Source of the DNA: Roseomonas haemaphysalidis | GTDB lineage: Bacteria > Pseudomonadota > Alphaproteobacteria > Acetobacterales > Acetobacteraceae | NCBI RefSeq assembly: GCF_017355405.1 | Contig: NZ_CP061177.1 | Span: 2,091,001 to 2,155,000, forward strand | Length of the DNA stretch: 64,000 bases | Direction: 5' to 3' | Shown: positions 43,877 through 51,580 of the stretch, piece after piece | How the letters are laid out: each line of letters begins with the position of its first letter | How positions within the stretch are numbered: the first letter of the stretch is position 1 | Made by a program: the position numbers and the translations under genes | The notes under the pieces: generated by a model | The model's database searches: none | What the model was told of the DNA's origin: nothing | What the model saw: the letters and a program-made list of their open reading frames with translations, nothing else

Positions 43877-44743
43877 ATGCACCTGCCGCTCAATGCCCTG
43901 CGCGCCTTCGAGGCCGCCGCACGCCAGCTCAGCTTCACCCGCGCCGGGCTGGAGCTGCGGGTGACGCAGGCCGCCGTCAGCCATCAGGTCAAGGCGCTGG
44001 AGGACATGCTGGGCGTGCCGCTGTTCCGCCGCCTGCCACGCGGCCTCGCGCTGACGGAGGAAGGCGAGGCGCTGCTGCCGGTGCTGAGCGACAGCTTCCG
44101 TCGCATCGCCGCCACGCTGGAGCGGTTCGAGGGCGGGCGGCTGCGAGAGGTGCTGGTGCTGGGCGCCGTGGGCACGGTGGTGTCCGGCTGGCTGCTGGCG
44201 CGGCTGCCGGAATTCCGGGCCGCGCACCCCTTCGTGGACCTGCGGCTGCTGACCAACAACAACCGTGTGGACCTGGCGGGCGAGGGGCTGGATTGCGCCA
44301 TTCGCTTCGGCGATGGCGCCTGGCACGGCACGGAAGCGACGCGGCTGTTCACCGCGCCGTTGTCGCCGCTGTGCGCCCCCGCGCTGGCGGAACGCCTGGG
44401 GCAGCCGGCGGACCTGATGCGCGAGGTGTTGCTGCGCTCCTACCGCGTTGACGAATGGGCACGCTGGTTCGCGCTGTCCGACCTGGAAGCACCGGCGGTG
44501 CGCGGCTTCGTGTTCGATTCCTCGCTGACCATGGCAGAGGCCGCCGTGCAGGGCACCGGCGTCGCGCTGCTGCCGGCGCGGATGTTTGAGCGCGACCTGC
44601 GCCAGGGCCGGCTGGTGCGGCCCTTCGCGCCGGAAGTGACGCTGGGCGCCTATTGGCTGACACGCTTGAAGTCGCGCGAGGAAACGCCGGCCATGGCGGC
44701 CTTTCGCCAATGGCTGCTGGCGCAGCCGGAGGTGGCGGCCTAG
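43877..44743 (+). CDS. ampR: LysR-type regulator, AmpR/GcvA-like
   Basis: This 288-residue regulator has an N-terminal winged-helix (LPLNALRAFEAAARQLSFTRAGLELRVTQAAVSHQVKALE, split as PLNALRAFEAAARQLSFTRA and QAAVSHQVKALE). The effector domain has LDCAIRFGDG and LRSYRVDEWARWF; the RSYR-DEW-WF stretch is typical of AmpR and related regulators. It faces the class A beta-lactamase gene, the classic ampR-bla layout in which muropeptides set expression. It starts with ATG 43877 and shares a CTAG with lpxB. Confidence 0.92.
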   Translation: MHLPLNALRAFEAAARQLSFTRAGLELRVTQAAVSHQVKALEDMLGVPLFRRLPRGLALTEEGEALLPVLSDSFRRIAATLERFEGGRLREVLVLGAVGTVVSGWLLARLPEFRAAHPFVDLRLLTNNNRVDLAGEGLDCAIRFGDGAWHGTEATRLFTAPLSPLCAPALAERLGQPADLMREVLLRSYRVDEWARWFALSDLEAPAVRGFVFDSSLTMAEAAVQGTGVALLPARMFERDLRQGRLVRPFAPEVTLGAYWLTRLKSREETPAMAAFRQWLLAQPEVAA

Positions 44744-45885
44744 CGCGCGTCGATCGCCCGCAGCACCGCCTGCGCCGCGGCCTCGCTCGGCACGCCGCCG
44801 GGCGGGCGCAGCAGGTCGAAGACGCTGGCGAAGCCGTCGCGCTGCGCCCGGGCGGCGGCGGGGTCGGTCAGCAGGCGGACCAGTTCGGCCGCGAGGTTCT
44901 CCGGCGTGCAGACCTCCTGCACCAGCTCCGGGATGATGCGCCGCTCCGCCAGCAGGTTGACGATGGAGATGTGCGGCACCTTCACCAGCCGCCGCGCGAT
45001 CACGGCGGTCAGCGGGTTCAGCTTGTAGCCCACCACCATCGGCACGCCGGCCAGCGCCACCTCCAGCGAAGAGGTGCCGGACTTGATCAGCCCCGCCTCG
45101 GCTGCGGCAAAGGCATCGTATTTCTCGGCCACGTCGCGTACCAGGATCGGCGCGGGGTGCCAGTTACCGGCGACGGCGCGCACCGCTTCCTCCACCGGCC
45201 CGGCCAGCGGCACGACGGGGCGCAGGTGCGGCACGCGGGCGGCGGCCAGGCGCAGCGCGGCGCCGAAGGTGGGCAACAGGCGGCCGACCTCGCTGCGGCG
45301 GCTGCCGGGCATCACCAGCACGACCCGCTCGTGATCCGCGATGCCGTGCAGGGCGCGGAAGCGGGCGGCATCGCCCCGGTCGGCGCCGGACTCCAGGATG
45401 GAATGACCGACGAAATCGACCGGGATGCCGGCCTTCTCGAAGAACGGTGCCTCGAAGGGCAGCAGCGCCAGGATGCGGTCCACCTCGCGCGCGATGCGCT
45501 TCACCCGCCCGGGGCGCCAGGCCCAGACCTGCGGCGCGACGTAGTGCAGCACCGGGAAGCCCTGCGGCTTCACCCGCGCCGCGATGCGCAGGCCGAAGCC
45601 GGGGCTGTCGATCGTCACCACCACGGCGGGCCGGCGCGCGACGATCTCGGCCACCGTCTCGTCCAGCCGGCGGGACAGGCGGCGGATGTTGGGCAGCACT
45701 TCCAGGATGCCCATCACCGCCAGCTCGCGCATGGGAAACAGCGAGGCAAAGCCCTGCTCGGCCATCCGTTCGCCGCCGACGCCGGCGAATTGCAACTCGG
45801 GCCGCGCCGCGCGCAGCGCCGCGATCAGCCGCGCCCCCAGCAGGTCGCCCGAGGCCTCGCCCGCCACCAGATAGACCAGCGTCAT
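44740..45885 (-). CDS. lpxB: Lipid-A-disaccharide synthase
   Basis: This 381-residue glycosyltransferase joins UDP-2,3-diacylglucosamine and lipid X to form the lipid A disaccharide. It begins LVYLVAGEASGDLLGARL, then VTIDSPGFGLRIA, HYVAPQVWAWRPGRVK, LPFEAPFFEKAGIPVDFVGH (split as LPFEAPFFEKAG and PVDFVGH), MPGSRRSEVGRLLP, SGTSSLEVALAGVPMVVGYKLNPLTA (split as SGTSSLEVALAGVPM and GYKLNPLTA) and ELVQEVCTPENLA. It overlaps the nitrilase gene (ATGA). lpxA, lpxD and fabZ are not adjacent in this window. Confidence 0.96.
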   Translation of the reverse strand: MTLVYLVAGEASGDLLGARLIAALRAARPELQFAGVGGERMAEQGFASLFPMRELAVMGILEVLPNIRRLSRRLDETVAEIVARRPAVVVTIDSPGFGLRIAARVKPQGFPVLHYVAPQVWAWRPGRVKRIAREVDRILALLPFEAPFFEKAGIPVDFVGHSILESGADRGDAARFRALHGIADHERVVLVMPGSRRSEVGRLLPTFGAALRLAAARVPHLRPVVPLAGPVEEAVRAVAGNWHPAPILVRDVAEKYDAFAAAEAGLIKSGTSSLEVALAGVPMVVGYKLNPLTAVIARRLVKVPHISIVNLLAERRIIPELVQEVCTPENLAAELVRLLTDPAAARAQRDGFASVFDLLRPPGGVPSEAAAQAVLRAIDAR

Positions 45886-46772
45886 GCCGGCACCACGACG
45901 GCGGGGCGGCCGAAGGAGCGCTTGGGCCAGTCCCGGTGGTTCAGCACCGCACCATCCTTGCGCACCGCCTCGATCCGCGCCGGGTCCAGCGTCGCGAACA
46001 GCCATTGCGGCATGTCCAGCGCGCCGCGGGCGATCACGCCGTCTTCCGGAAAGCCGCGGTCGATCGGGCCGAAGACGGCGGCATGGCCCCGGTTGGCGTC
46101 CAGCGCCGCCGACCAGGGCGCCGTGCCGACCGTGGGCGTGATGGCGATGAAGCACTGGTTTTCCACCGCCCGCGCGGCGGCGGAAACGCGCACGCGGTTG
46201 AAGCCGTGCGGCGTGTCCGTGCAGGACGGCGCCAGCACCAGCCAGGCGCCGGCCTCCACCTGCGCCCGCACATGCTTGGGAAATTCCACGTCGTAGCAAA
46301 CGGAAATGCCGATCAGCCCCCACGGGGTGGAAAACACCTTCGGCCCGCCACCGGGCGAGACGCCCCAGCGCTCGCGCTCGAAGCGCGTCATGCTGTGCTT
46401 GTCCTGCGTTGCCATCAGGCCCTCTGGCGTGATCAGCGGCGCGCGGTTGCGCACCAGCCCGTCGGCGTCGCGCACCGGCAAGGTGCCGGGCAGCAGCCAC
46501 AGCCCGGCGCGGCGGGCAGCGTCGCGCATGGCGTCCAGGATATCCGGCGCGGCGGCAACCATCGCGGCCAGCTCGGCGGCCTCGTCGGCCACGTCGCTGC
46601 CGGTCAAAGCCGCGCCCAGCTCCACGCAGGCGTATTCCGGCAGCACCGCCAGCTCCGCGCCGGCGGCGGCCGCCCCGGCTAGCCACCGGTCCAGCTTGGC
46701 ACGGAAGGCGGCGATGCCGGCGGGCCGCTCCACCGGGTATTGCAGCAGGGCGAGGCGAAGCGGCTTGCTCAC
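45882..46772 (-). CDS. Carbon-nitrogen hydrolase (nitrilase superfamily)
   Basis: This 296-residue hydrolase has the Glu-Lys-Cys triad: Glu in LAVLPEYACVELG, Lys in TQDKHSMTRFER and Cys in GISVCYDVEFPK. It resembles amidases of the Nit/omega-amidase group. It lies between lpxB and a GNAT gene with ATGA overlaps on both sides; the nitrilase-GNAT pair recurs in other bacteria and the two probably act on the same substrate. The substrate is unknown. Confidence 0.92.
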   Translation of the reverse strand: MSKPLRLALLQYPVERPAGIAAFRAKLDRWLAGAAAAGAELAVLPEYACVELGAALTGSDVADEAAELAAMVAAAPDILDAMRDAARRAGLWLLPGTLPVRDADGLVRNRAPLITPEGLMATQDKHSMTRFERERWGVSPGGGPKVFSTPWGLIGISVCYDVEFPKHVRAQVEAGAWLVLAPSCTDTPHGFNRVRVSAAARAVENQCFIAITPTVGTAPWSAALDANRGHAAVFGPIDRGFPEDGVIARGALDMPQWLFATLDPARIEAVRKDGAVLNHRDWPKRSFGRPAVVVPA

Positions 46773-47356
46773 AGCAGGCGTTCCCAGAAGTCCAGCACAT
46801 GCGGTTGTTCGCCGCGCGCGGCGACCTCGCGCCAGCGCAGCGTGCCGCTGATGCCGGCGGGTGCGTAGCCCCGGTTGCGCCAGAACTGGTCCAGCGGCAC
46901 GTGGCCGGCCGGGCGGCGCGGGTCATCCGCCGCGCGGCGCACGCCGCAGAAGGTGGCGCGGGCCAGGCCCAGCGCGCGGGCCTGCGCTTCGCGCAATTCG
47001 AAGAAGCGCACGCCTGCGCCCTGGCCACGATATCGCGGCAGCAAGACGCTTTCGCCGAAGTAGCAATAGGCCGCAGGATCGCGGCCGGCGGCGCTGAAGG
47101 CGGCGCGCGCCCAGCCGTTCATGGGCGCGCAGGTGGCGGCACCGACCGGGTGGCTGCCATCCAGCGCCAGCACGACGGAGGCACCGGGCGCGCGGGCATA
47201 GTCACGCAGGTAACGCGCCTCGGCGCCCCGATCGCCGTGATACAGGTAAGGCCATTCCCGGAACACCGAAAGGCGCAGGCGGGACAGCGCGAACAGCCAG
47301 GGCTGCAGCGCATCGCCGGTCAGGGTTTCGAAGCGGAGGGCCATGCGGGGCTGCAT
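46769..47356 (-). CDS. GNAT family N-acetyltransferase (nitrilase-linked)
   Basis: This 195-residue GNAT protein has the acetyl-CoA motif YFGESVLLPRYRGQGAGVRFFELREAQARALG (split as YFGESVLLPRYRGQGAG and FFELREAQARALG). The C-terminus DQFWRNRGYAPAGISGTLRW is typical of the nitrilase-linked group. Starts at 47356 or 47344 are possible. It is the first gene of the run GNAT-nitrilase-lpxB. Its substrate is unknown. Confidence 0.88.
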   Translation of the reverse strand: MQPRMALRFETLTGDALQPWLFALSRLRLSVFREWPYLYHGDRGAEARYLRDYARAPGASVVLALDGSHPVGAATCAPMNGWARAAFSAAGRDPAAYCYFGESVLLPRYRGQGAGVRFFELREAQARALGLARATFCGVRRAADDPRRPAGHVPLDQFWRNRGYAPAGISGTLRWREVAARGEQPHVLDFWERLL

Positions 47357-47377
47357 ACCGCGCGGCCGGGCGCGCGG

Positions 47378-48088
47378 CTACTCGGCGTAGATCATCTTGC
47401 GGGTCATGCCGCCGTCGCTGATGAACTCGGCACCCGTGACGAAGCCCGCTTCCGGCCCGATCAGCCAGGCCACCAGCGCGGCGATGTCACGCGGTTGCCC
47501 CACCCGCCCGGCCGGGTGCTGCGCGTGATCCTCCGGCCGCAGCGCCTCGCCCGCCACGTCGATCCAGCCGGGGCTGACGCAGTTGACGCGGATGGCGGGG
47601 CCGAGGCTGACCGCCAGCGCATGCGTCAGCGCCACCAGCCCGCCCTTGGTGGCGGCGTAGGCCTCGGTATCGGGTTCCGACATATGCGCGCGGGTGGAGG
47701 CGATGCAGACGATCGCCCCCCGCCCGGACTGCCGCAACAGCGGCGCGCAGGCCTTGGACAGCAGAAAGGCGCTGGTCAGGTTGGTGCCCAGCACCTTTTG
47801 CCATTCGGCGAGCGACAGCTCCTCCACCGGCTTGCGGATCATGATACCGGCGTTGCAGACCAGCGCGTCTAGCCGCCCTTCCTGCGTCTGGATGCCCTCG
47901 GCCAGCGCGGCCACCGCCGCCTCCTCCGCCACGTCGGCCACCACGTGGCGGCCGGGTGCGCCGGGGGCCGGCTTCAGGTCGGCCGTCACCACGCGCCAGC
48001 CGTTCGCGGCCAGCAGCGTGGCGATGCCGGCGCCGATGCCGTGCGCGCCGCCGGTGACCAATGCGACGGGGGAGGGGGTCTGGCTCAT
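47378..48088 (-). CDS. SDR family oxidoreductase
   Basis: This 236-residue short-chain dehydrogenase has the cofactor motif [16 protein letters not shown] (near 10-25), [10 protein letters not shown], catalytic Ser in [23 protein letters not shown] (split as [12 protein letters not shown] and EAYAATKGG) with Tyr and Lys, and SPGWIDV. Substrate is not predictable. It begins 38 bp after the start of the minus-strand GNAT region, in a separate transcription unit upstream of it. Confidence 0.92.
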   Translation of the reverse strand: MSQTPSPVALVTGGAHGIGAGIATLLAANGWRVVTADLKPAPGAPGRHVVADVAEEAAVAALAEGIQTQEGRLDALVCNAGIMIRKPVEELSLAEWQKVLGTNLTSAFLLSKACAPLLRQSGRGAIVCIASTRAHMSEPDTEAYAATKGGLVALTHALAVSLGPAIRVNCVSPGWIDVAGEALRPEDHAQHPAGRVGQPRDIAALVAWLIGPEAGFVTGAEFISDGGMTRKMIYAE

Positions 48089-48104
48089 GCGGTGGTCCTG
48101 TTTC

Positions 48105-48755
48105 TCAGTTGGGCGGCACCAGCCCATCCTTGCCGATCAGCACGGAGGCGGCGGTGATGGTGCCGGCTTCGGCACGGCGCCCGTTGACGACAACCTGGCC
48201 ACCCGCCACCAGCAGCGCGCGGTCGCCGGGAACGAAGGTGACGACGGGCGCGTCTTCCGGCACCAAGATGCGCTTCTCGCCGTCCGGGTACTTCACCGTC
48301 AGCACCACGTCCTCGCCCTTGCCGACATTGCCCACCGTGCCATTGGTCATGGTGGCGACGGTGCCGTTGGTCATGGTGCTTTCCGGCCCCAGGTCCCAGG
48401 GAAAGTGGCCGGCGGCGGTGCCGCGCGCGGCGGGCGGGAAGATGGTGACCTGCAGCGCGCGCAGCGTGCCGTCCGGCTGCGCCACGGCGGCGGAGCCGAT
48501 GTAGCTGTCGGCCGTGATGTCGCTGAGCTTGGCCGCCAGCATCTGATTGACGCGCAGGTTGGCGGGCAGGCCGACCGTCACCTTCTCGCCCGTGCGGGTG
48601 GTCATCGCCATGCTGTCGGCGGACACGCTGTCGATCACGCCGCGCAGCCGCACCGGGCGGTCATTGGGCGCGGGGGTGGCAGGGGCCTGGGCTGAGGCGA
48701 GCGCCGGCAGCAGCGCGAGGGCGCTGGCCACGGCGAGAAGGGAGCGTCGGTTCAT
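48105..48755 (-). CDS. Secreted hypothetical protein with MTNGTV repeat
   Basis: This 216-residue protein has a signal peptide (cleavage after ASAQ near 22) and a DUF5666-like part: [34 protein letters not shown] (split as [16 protein letters not shown] and [13 protein letters not shown]). A short duplication, [16 protein letters not shown], sits near the middle and corresponds to a 21-base tandem DNA repeat. The ending is [16 protein letters not shown]. It is a periplasmic or secreted protein of unknown function. Confidence 0.83.
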   Translation of the reverse strand: MNRRSLLAVASALALLPALASAQAPATPAPNDRPVRLRGVIDSVSADSMAMTTRTGEKVTVGLPANLRVNQMLAAKLSDITADSYIGSAAVAQPDGTLRALQVTIFPPAARGTAAGHFPWDLGPESTMTNGTVATMTNGTVGNVGKGEDVVLTVKYPDGEKRILVPEDAPVVTFVPGDRALLVAGGQVVVNGRRAEAGTITAASVLIGKDGLVPPN

Positions 48756-48855
48756 GGCGTTTCCTTGCAGGCCGCACCGGATTGGCGGCGTTACGGAGGA
48801 TGGCGCGTTTCCGCGCCGCCGTAAGCCTCGCCATGCATGACAAAAGCGTATGGAT

Positions 48856-49506
48856 TCACATCATCGGCGCGTAGCGGGCCACTTCCGCGAAGATGTCGCG
48901 CACGGCATCGGCCACGGTCTGGTTCAGCGCCTCGTGGCGGGACACGGCCTCGATGCGCGGCTGGGCGCGTTCCAGCTCGGCCGGTGCCAGCATCAGGGGG
49001 AACAGGCCGGCGGCGCGGGACAGGCCGATCAGCAGCGCATCGCGCGCCTCGGGCTCGCCATCCTCGAAGATCACGGCCATCAGCCGGGCCTTGACCTCGC
49101 GTTCCTCCTTGTCCGAGATCACCGGGTAGCGGCGCTCGGAAAACAGCCACAGGAAGCGCCCTTCCTCGGCCTTCAGGATGCCGCGTTGCACCAGCCGGTC
49201 GAAAAAGGCGGTCCGGTATTGCTCGGCATCCTGCGCCAGGGTCTCGATCCACCAGCGGCTGTCCTGCGGCTCCGGCTCGGCCTGGATGCGGGTCAGAACG
49301 CCGTCCAGGACGGTGTCGCCCGTGGGGGCGGGGCTTTTCACGCGCAGGCGCGGGGGGTCCGTGTCGATCCGCTCTTCCAACGCCAGTTCGGCCAGCATGG
49401 CGCCGACCAGGGCATAGTCGCCCGCCGGCGCGGCACGGTCGGTCAGGCGCCCGGTCTCGTCGTCCAGCATCAGGAGGAGCAGTTCCTCCGGCATGGTCAG
49501 CGGCAT
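48856..49506 (-). CDS. GPP34 (GOLPH3/Vps74-like) protein
   Basis: This 216-residue protein matches the GPP34 family, known in eukaryotes as phosphoinositide-binding Golgi proteins. It has LTMPEELLLLMLDDETGRL, ALVGAMLAELALEERIDTDPPRLRV (split as ALVGAMLAELALEERI and TDPPRLRV), DRLVQRGILKAEEGRFLWLFSERRYPV (split as LVQRGILKAEEGRFLWL and ERRYPV) and a helical end with AEVARYAPMM. Its role in bacteria is unknown; it is likely membrane-associated. The start is set by GGGAGG before ATG 49506. Confidence 0.88.
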   Translation of the reverse strand: MPLTMPEELLLLMLDDETGRLTDRAAPAGDYALVGAMLAELALEERIDTDPPRLRVKSPAPTGDTVLDGVLTRIQAEPEPQDSRWWIETLAQDAEQYRTAFFDRLVQRGILKAEEGRFLWLFSERRYPVISDKEEREVKARLMAVIFEDGEPEARDALLIGLSRAAGLFPLMLAPAELERAQPRIEAVSRHEALNQTVADAVRDIFAEVARYAPMM

Positions 49507-49573
49507 GGTGGCCTCCCTCGGCGCTTCTGCCCCAGCCAACGCCAGGGCGCCGCGCCGGGTTGCCGAGCGCCAG

Positions 49574-50602
49574 CTAGGCGGTGGCCGATGCCGCCACGAA
49601 GGCCGCCAGCCCGTCCTCCACGACCGCCCGCGGCAGGTCGCGCAGGATGAAAACGATGCGCGACCGGCGTGGCTCGCCGTCCGGCCAGCCGGCCAGCAGC
49701 ACCGGCGCATGCCACACATGCTGCACGCCATGGATCGCCACCGGCCGGTCCTGACCCTGCAGGTCCAGGATGCCCTTGACCCGCAGCAGCGACTCGCCCC
49801 GCGTGGCAGTCAGCATCTCCAGCCAGGTCGCCAGCCCCTGCCAGGGCAGGGGCGTGTCAAAGCTGAGGGAAAAGGCGTGGATGCCGGCGTCGTGGCGGTT
49901 GCGGTCGTGATGGTGGTGGTGCCCGTGGTGGTCCCAGGCGGCTTCGTCCAGCCAGCCGCGCACGGCCTGGCCCTGGTCGGCCGGGTCGAAGCGGCGCTGG
50001 CCGAGCAGGGCTTCCGGCGATGCGGCGCCGTCGCGCACGGGAACGGGCACAATGCCGGGATTGATGCCGCGCAGGCGGGCGAGCAGGGCCTGCATGGCCG
50101 TGTCGTCCACCAGGTCGGGCTTGCTGACCAGCAGCCGGTCGGCCACCGCCACCTGCCGCACCGCCTCGGGCTGGCGGTTCAGCGTGTTCAAGCCGTTGGC
50201 GGCATCCACCAGCGTCACCACCCCGGCCAGGGCGAAGTGCCGCTGGGTGGCGGGGTCGGCCAGCAGGGTCTGCAGAATGGGAACGGGGTCGGCGAGGCCG
50301 GTGGTTTCCAGCACCACGCGGTCCACCGCCTGCCCCGCGGCCATGCGCTCGGCCAGCCGCGCCAGGGCGGCGGACAGGTCGCCACGAATGGTGCAGCACA
50401 GGCAGCCGGCCTGCAGCAGCACCGCATCGTCCTCCAGCGCCTCCACCAGCAGGTGGTCCAGGCCGACATCGCCGAACTCGTTGATCAGCACCGCGGTGCG
50501 CGCCATCTCCGGCGCCCGCAGCAGCGTGTTGAGCAGCGTGGTCTTGCCGGCGCCCAGAAAGCCGGTCAGCACCGTGATGGGGACCAGGGTGTCAGTGGCC
50601 AT
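49574..50602 (-). CDS. COG0523 GTPase (CobW-like zinc metallochaperone)
   Basis: This 342-residue protein is a CobW/COG0523 GTPase. It has the P-loop TGFLGAGKTTLLN (near 13-25), NEFGDVGLDH, the CxCC metal motif GCLCCTIRGDL, ETTGLADPVP and SKPDLVD. A His-rich loop (HHGHHHHHDRNRH) is near the middle, as in zinc-related members. It lies downstream of hisI with an 11-bp overlap, and both are divergent from zur with a Zur-like box, so it is probably a zinc-limitation metallochaperone. Confidence 0.93.
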   Translation of the reverse strand: MATDTLVPITVLTGFLGAGKTTLLNTLLRAPEMARTAVLINEFGDVGLDHLLVEALEDDAVLLQAGCLCCTIRGDLSAALARLAERMAAGQAVDRVVLETTGLADPVPILQTLLADPATQRHFALAGVVTLVDAANGLNTLNRQPEAVRQVAVADRLLVSKPDLVDDTAMQALLARLRGINPGIVPVPVRDGAASPEALLGQRRFDPADQGQAVRGWLDEAAWDHHGHHHHHDRNRHDAGIHAFSLSFDTPLPWQGLATWLEMLTATRGESLLRVKGILDLQGQDRPVAIHGVQHVWHAPVLLAGWPDGEPRRSRIVFILRDLPRAVVEDGLAAFVAASATA

Positions 50603-51020
50603 GGGCGTGGCCGTAAAGCTGTGCCGGGTCAACCTCGGGCGCCGCGATGGCGGCCAGCCCGCCATCGCGCAGAGCCCGGAAGAAGCAGGAACGGCGGCCG
50701 GTGTGGCAGGCCACGCCGTCCTGCCGCACCAAGGCCAGCACGGTGTCGCCATCGCAATCCAGGCGCAGGTCCACCAGATGCTGGAACTGGCCGGAGGTCT
50801 CGCCCTTGCGCCACAGGGCATTGCGGCTGCGGCTGAAATACACCACGCGCCCGGTGGCGAGGGTTTCGTCCAGCGCTTCGGCATTGGCCCAGGCCATCAT
50901 CAGCACCTCGCCCGTGTCATGCGCCTGGGCGATCACGGGCACCAGCCCATTGGCATCGAAGCGCGTGGCGGCGATGAAGCGGGCGCGCAGGGCAGGGTCG
51001 GCGATGGTGGTGCTAGACAT
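50592..51020 (-). CDS. hisI: Phosphoribosyl-AMP cyclohydrolase
   Basis: This 142-residue enzyme opens the adenine ring in histidine biosynthesis and needs zinc and magnesium. It has LVPVIAQAHDTGEVLMMAWAN (split as VPVIAQAHDTGEV and MMAWAN), FSRSRNALWRKGETSGQFQHLVDLRLDCDGDTVL (split as FSRSRNALWRKGETSG and LRLDCDGDTVL) and the zinc Cys in ACHTGRRSCFF. It is not in a his operon here but in a Zur-controlled one with a COG0523 gene. A C-terminal tail YGHAHGH is histidine-rich. It starts 5 bp after the Zur-like box. Confidence 0.94.
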   Translation of the reverse strand: MSSTTIADPALRARFIAATRFDANGLVPVIAQAHDTGEVLMMAWANAEALDETLATGRVVYFSRSRNALWRKGETSGQFQHLVDLRLDCDGDTVLALVRQDGVACHTGRRSCFFRALRDGGLAAIAAPEVDPAQLYGHAHGH

Positions 51021-51024
51021 GGGC

Positions 51025-51037
51025 GTTATTATATAAC
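51025..51037. promoter_or_regulatory. Zur box between hisI and zur
   Basis: GTTAT-TAT-ATAAC is a 13-bp inverted repeat that closely matches the alphaproteobacterial Zur site. It is the only AT-rich stretch in the region and sits between the hisI start (51020) and the zur start (51062). It is expected to control both genes under zinc sufficiency. Confidence 0.8.
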
Positions 51038-51061
51038 AGGTGGACCGGCAGGAGAATGGCC

Positions 51062-51559
51062 ATGGACGGACAGGAGATCGAGAGCACGCTGCCGGCCCCG
51101 CTGCGGCAGGCGCTGGATGACGCCGACGCACGCTGCGCCCGTGCCGGCGCGCAGCTCACCCCGCTGCGGCGGCAGGTGCTGGGCCTGGTGCTGGAAGCCG
51201 AGCAGCCGCTGGGTGCCTATGCGTTGCTGGACCGCCTCAAGGCCAGCCGCCCGGGCGCCGCGCCGCCCACGGTCTACCGCGCGCTGGACTTCCTGCTGGA
51301 GCAGGGGCTGATCCACAAGGTGGAGCGGCTGAATGCCTTTGTCGGCTGCGTGGAAGGCGGGCACGGGCACGAGGGCCACGGGCACGACCACCCGCACCAG
51401 TTCCTGATCTGCCGCGACTGCGGCTTGACGGTGGAGATCACCGACCATGGCGTGGCGCAGGCGGTGACGGCCGCCGCGTCCAGGTCCGGCTTCACGGTGC
51501 CGCAGGCGACGGTGGAGATTGAGGGCCGCTGCGCCACCTGCACGGCGGCGGCGGCCTGA
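51062..51559 (+). CDS. zur: Zinc uptake regulator Zur (Fur family)
   Basis: This 165-residue Fur-family repressor senses zinc. The winged helix has LTPLRRQVLGLVLEAEQPLGAYALLDRLK (split as TPLRRQVLGLVLEAEQP and GAYALLDRLK) and PPTVYRALDFLLEQGLIHKV. The metal sites are GHGHEGHGHDHPHQFLICRDCG and CATC. The His-rich segment between domains is typical of Zur. I prefer ATG 51062 because GGAG lies 7 bp before it; the ATG at 51056 is too close. It is divergent from hisI-COG0523. Confidence 0.93.
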   Translation: MDGQEIESTLPAPLRQALDDADARCARAGAQLTPLRRQVLGLVLEAEQPLGAYALLDRLKASRPGAAPPTVYRALDFLLEQGLIHKVERLNAFVGCVEGGHGHEGHGHDHPHQFLICRDCGLTVEITDHGVAQAVTAAASRSGFTVPQATVEIEGRCATCTAAAA

Positions 51560-51580
51560 GGCCACCGCCGCCGGCACGGT

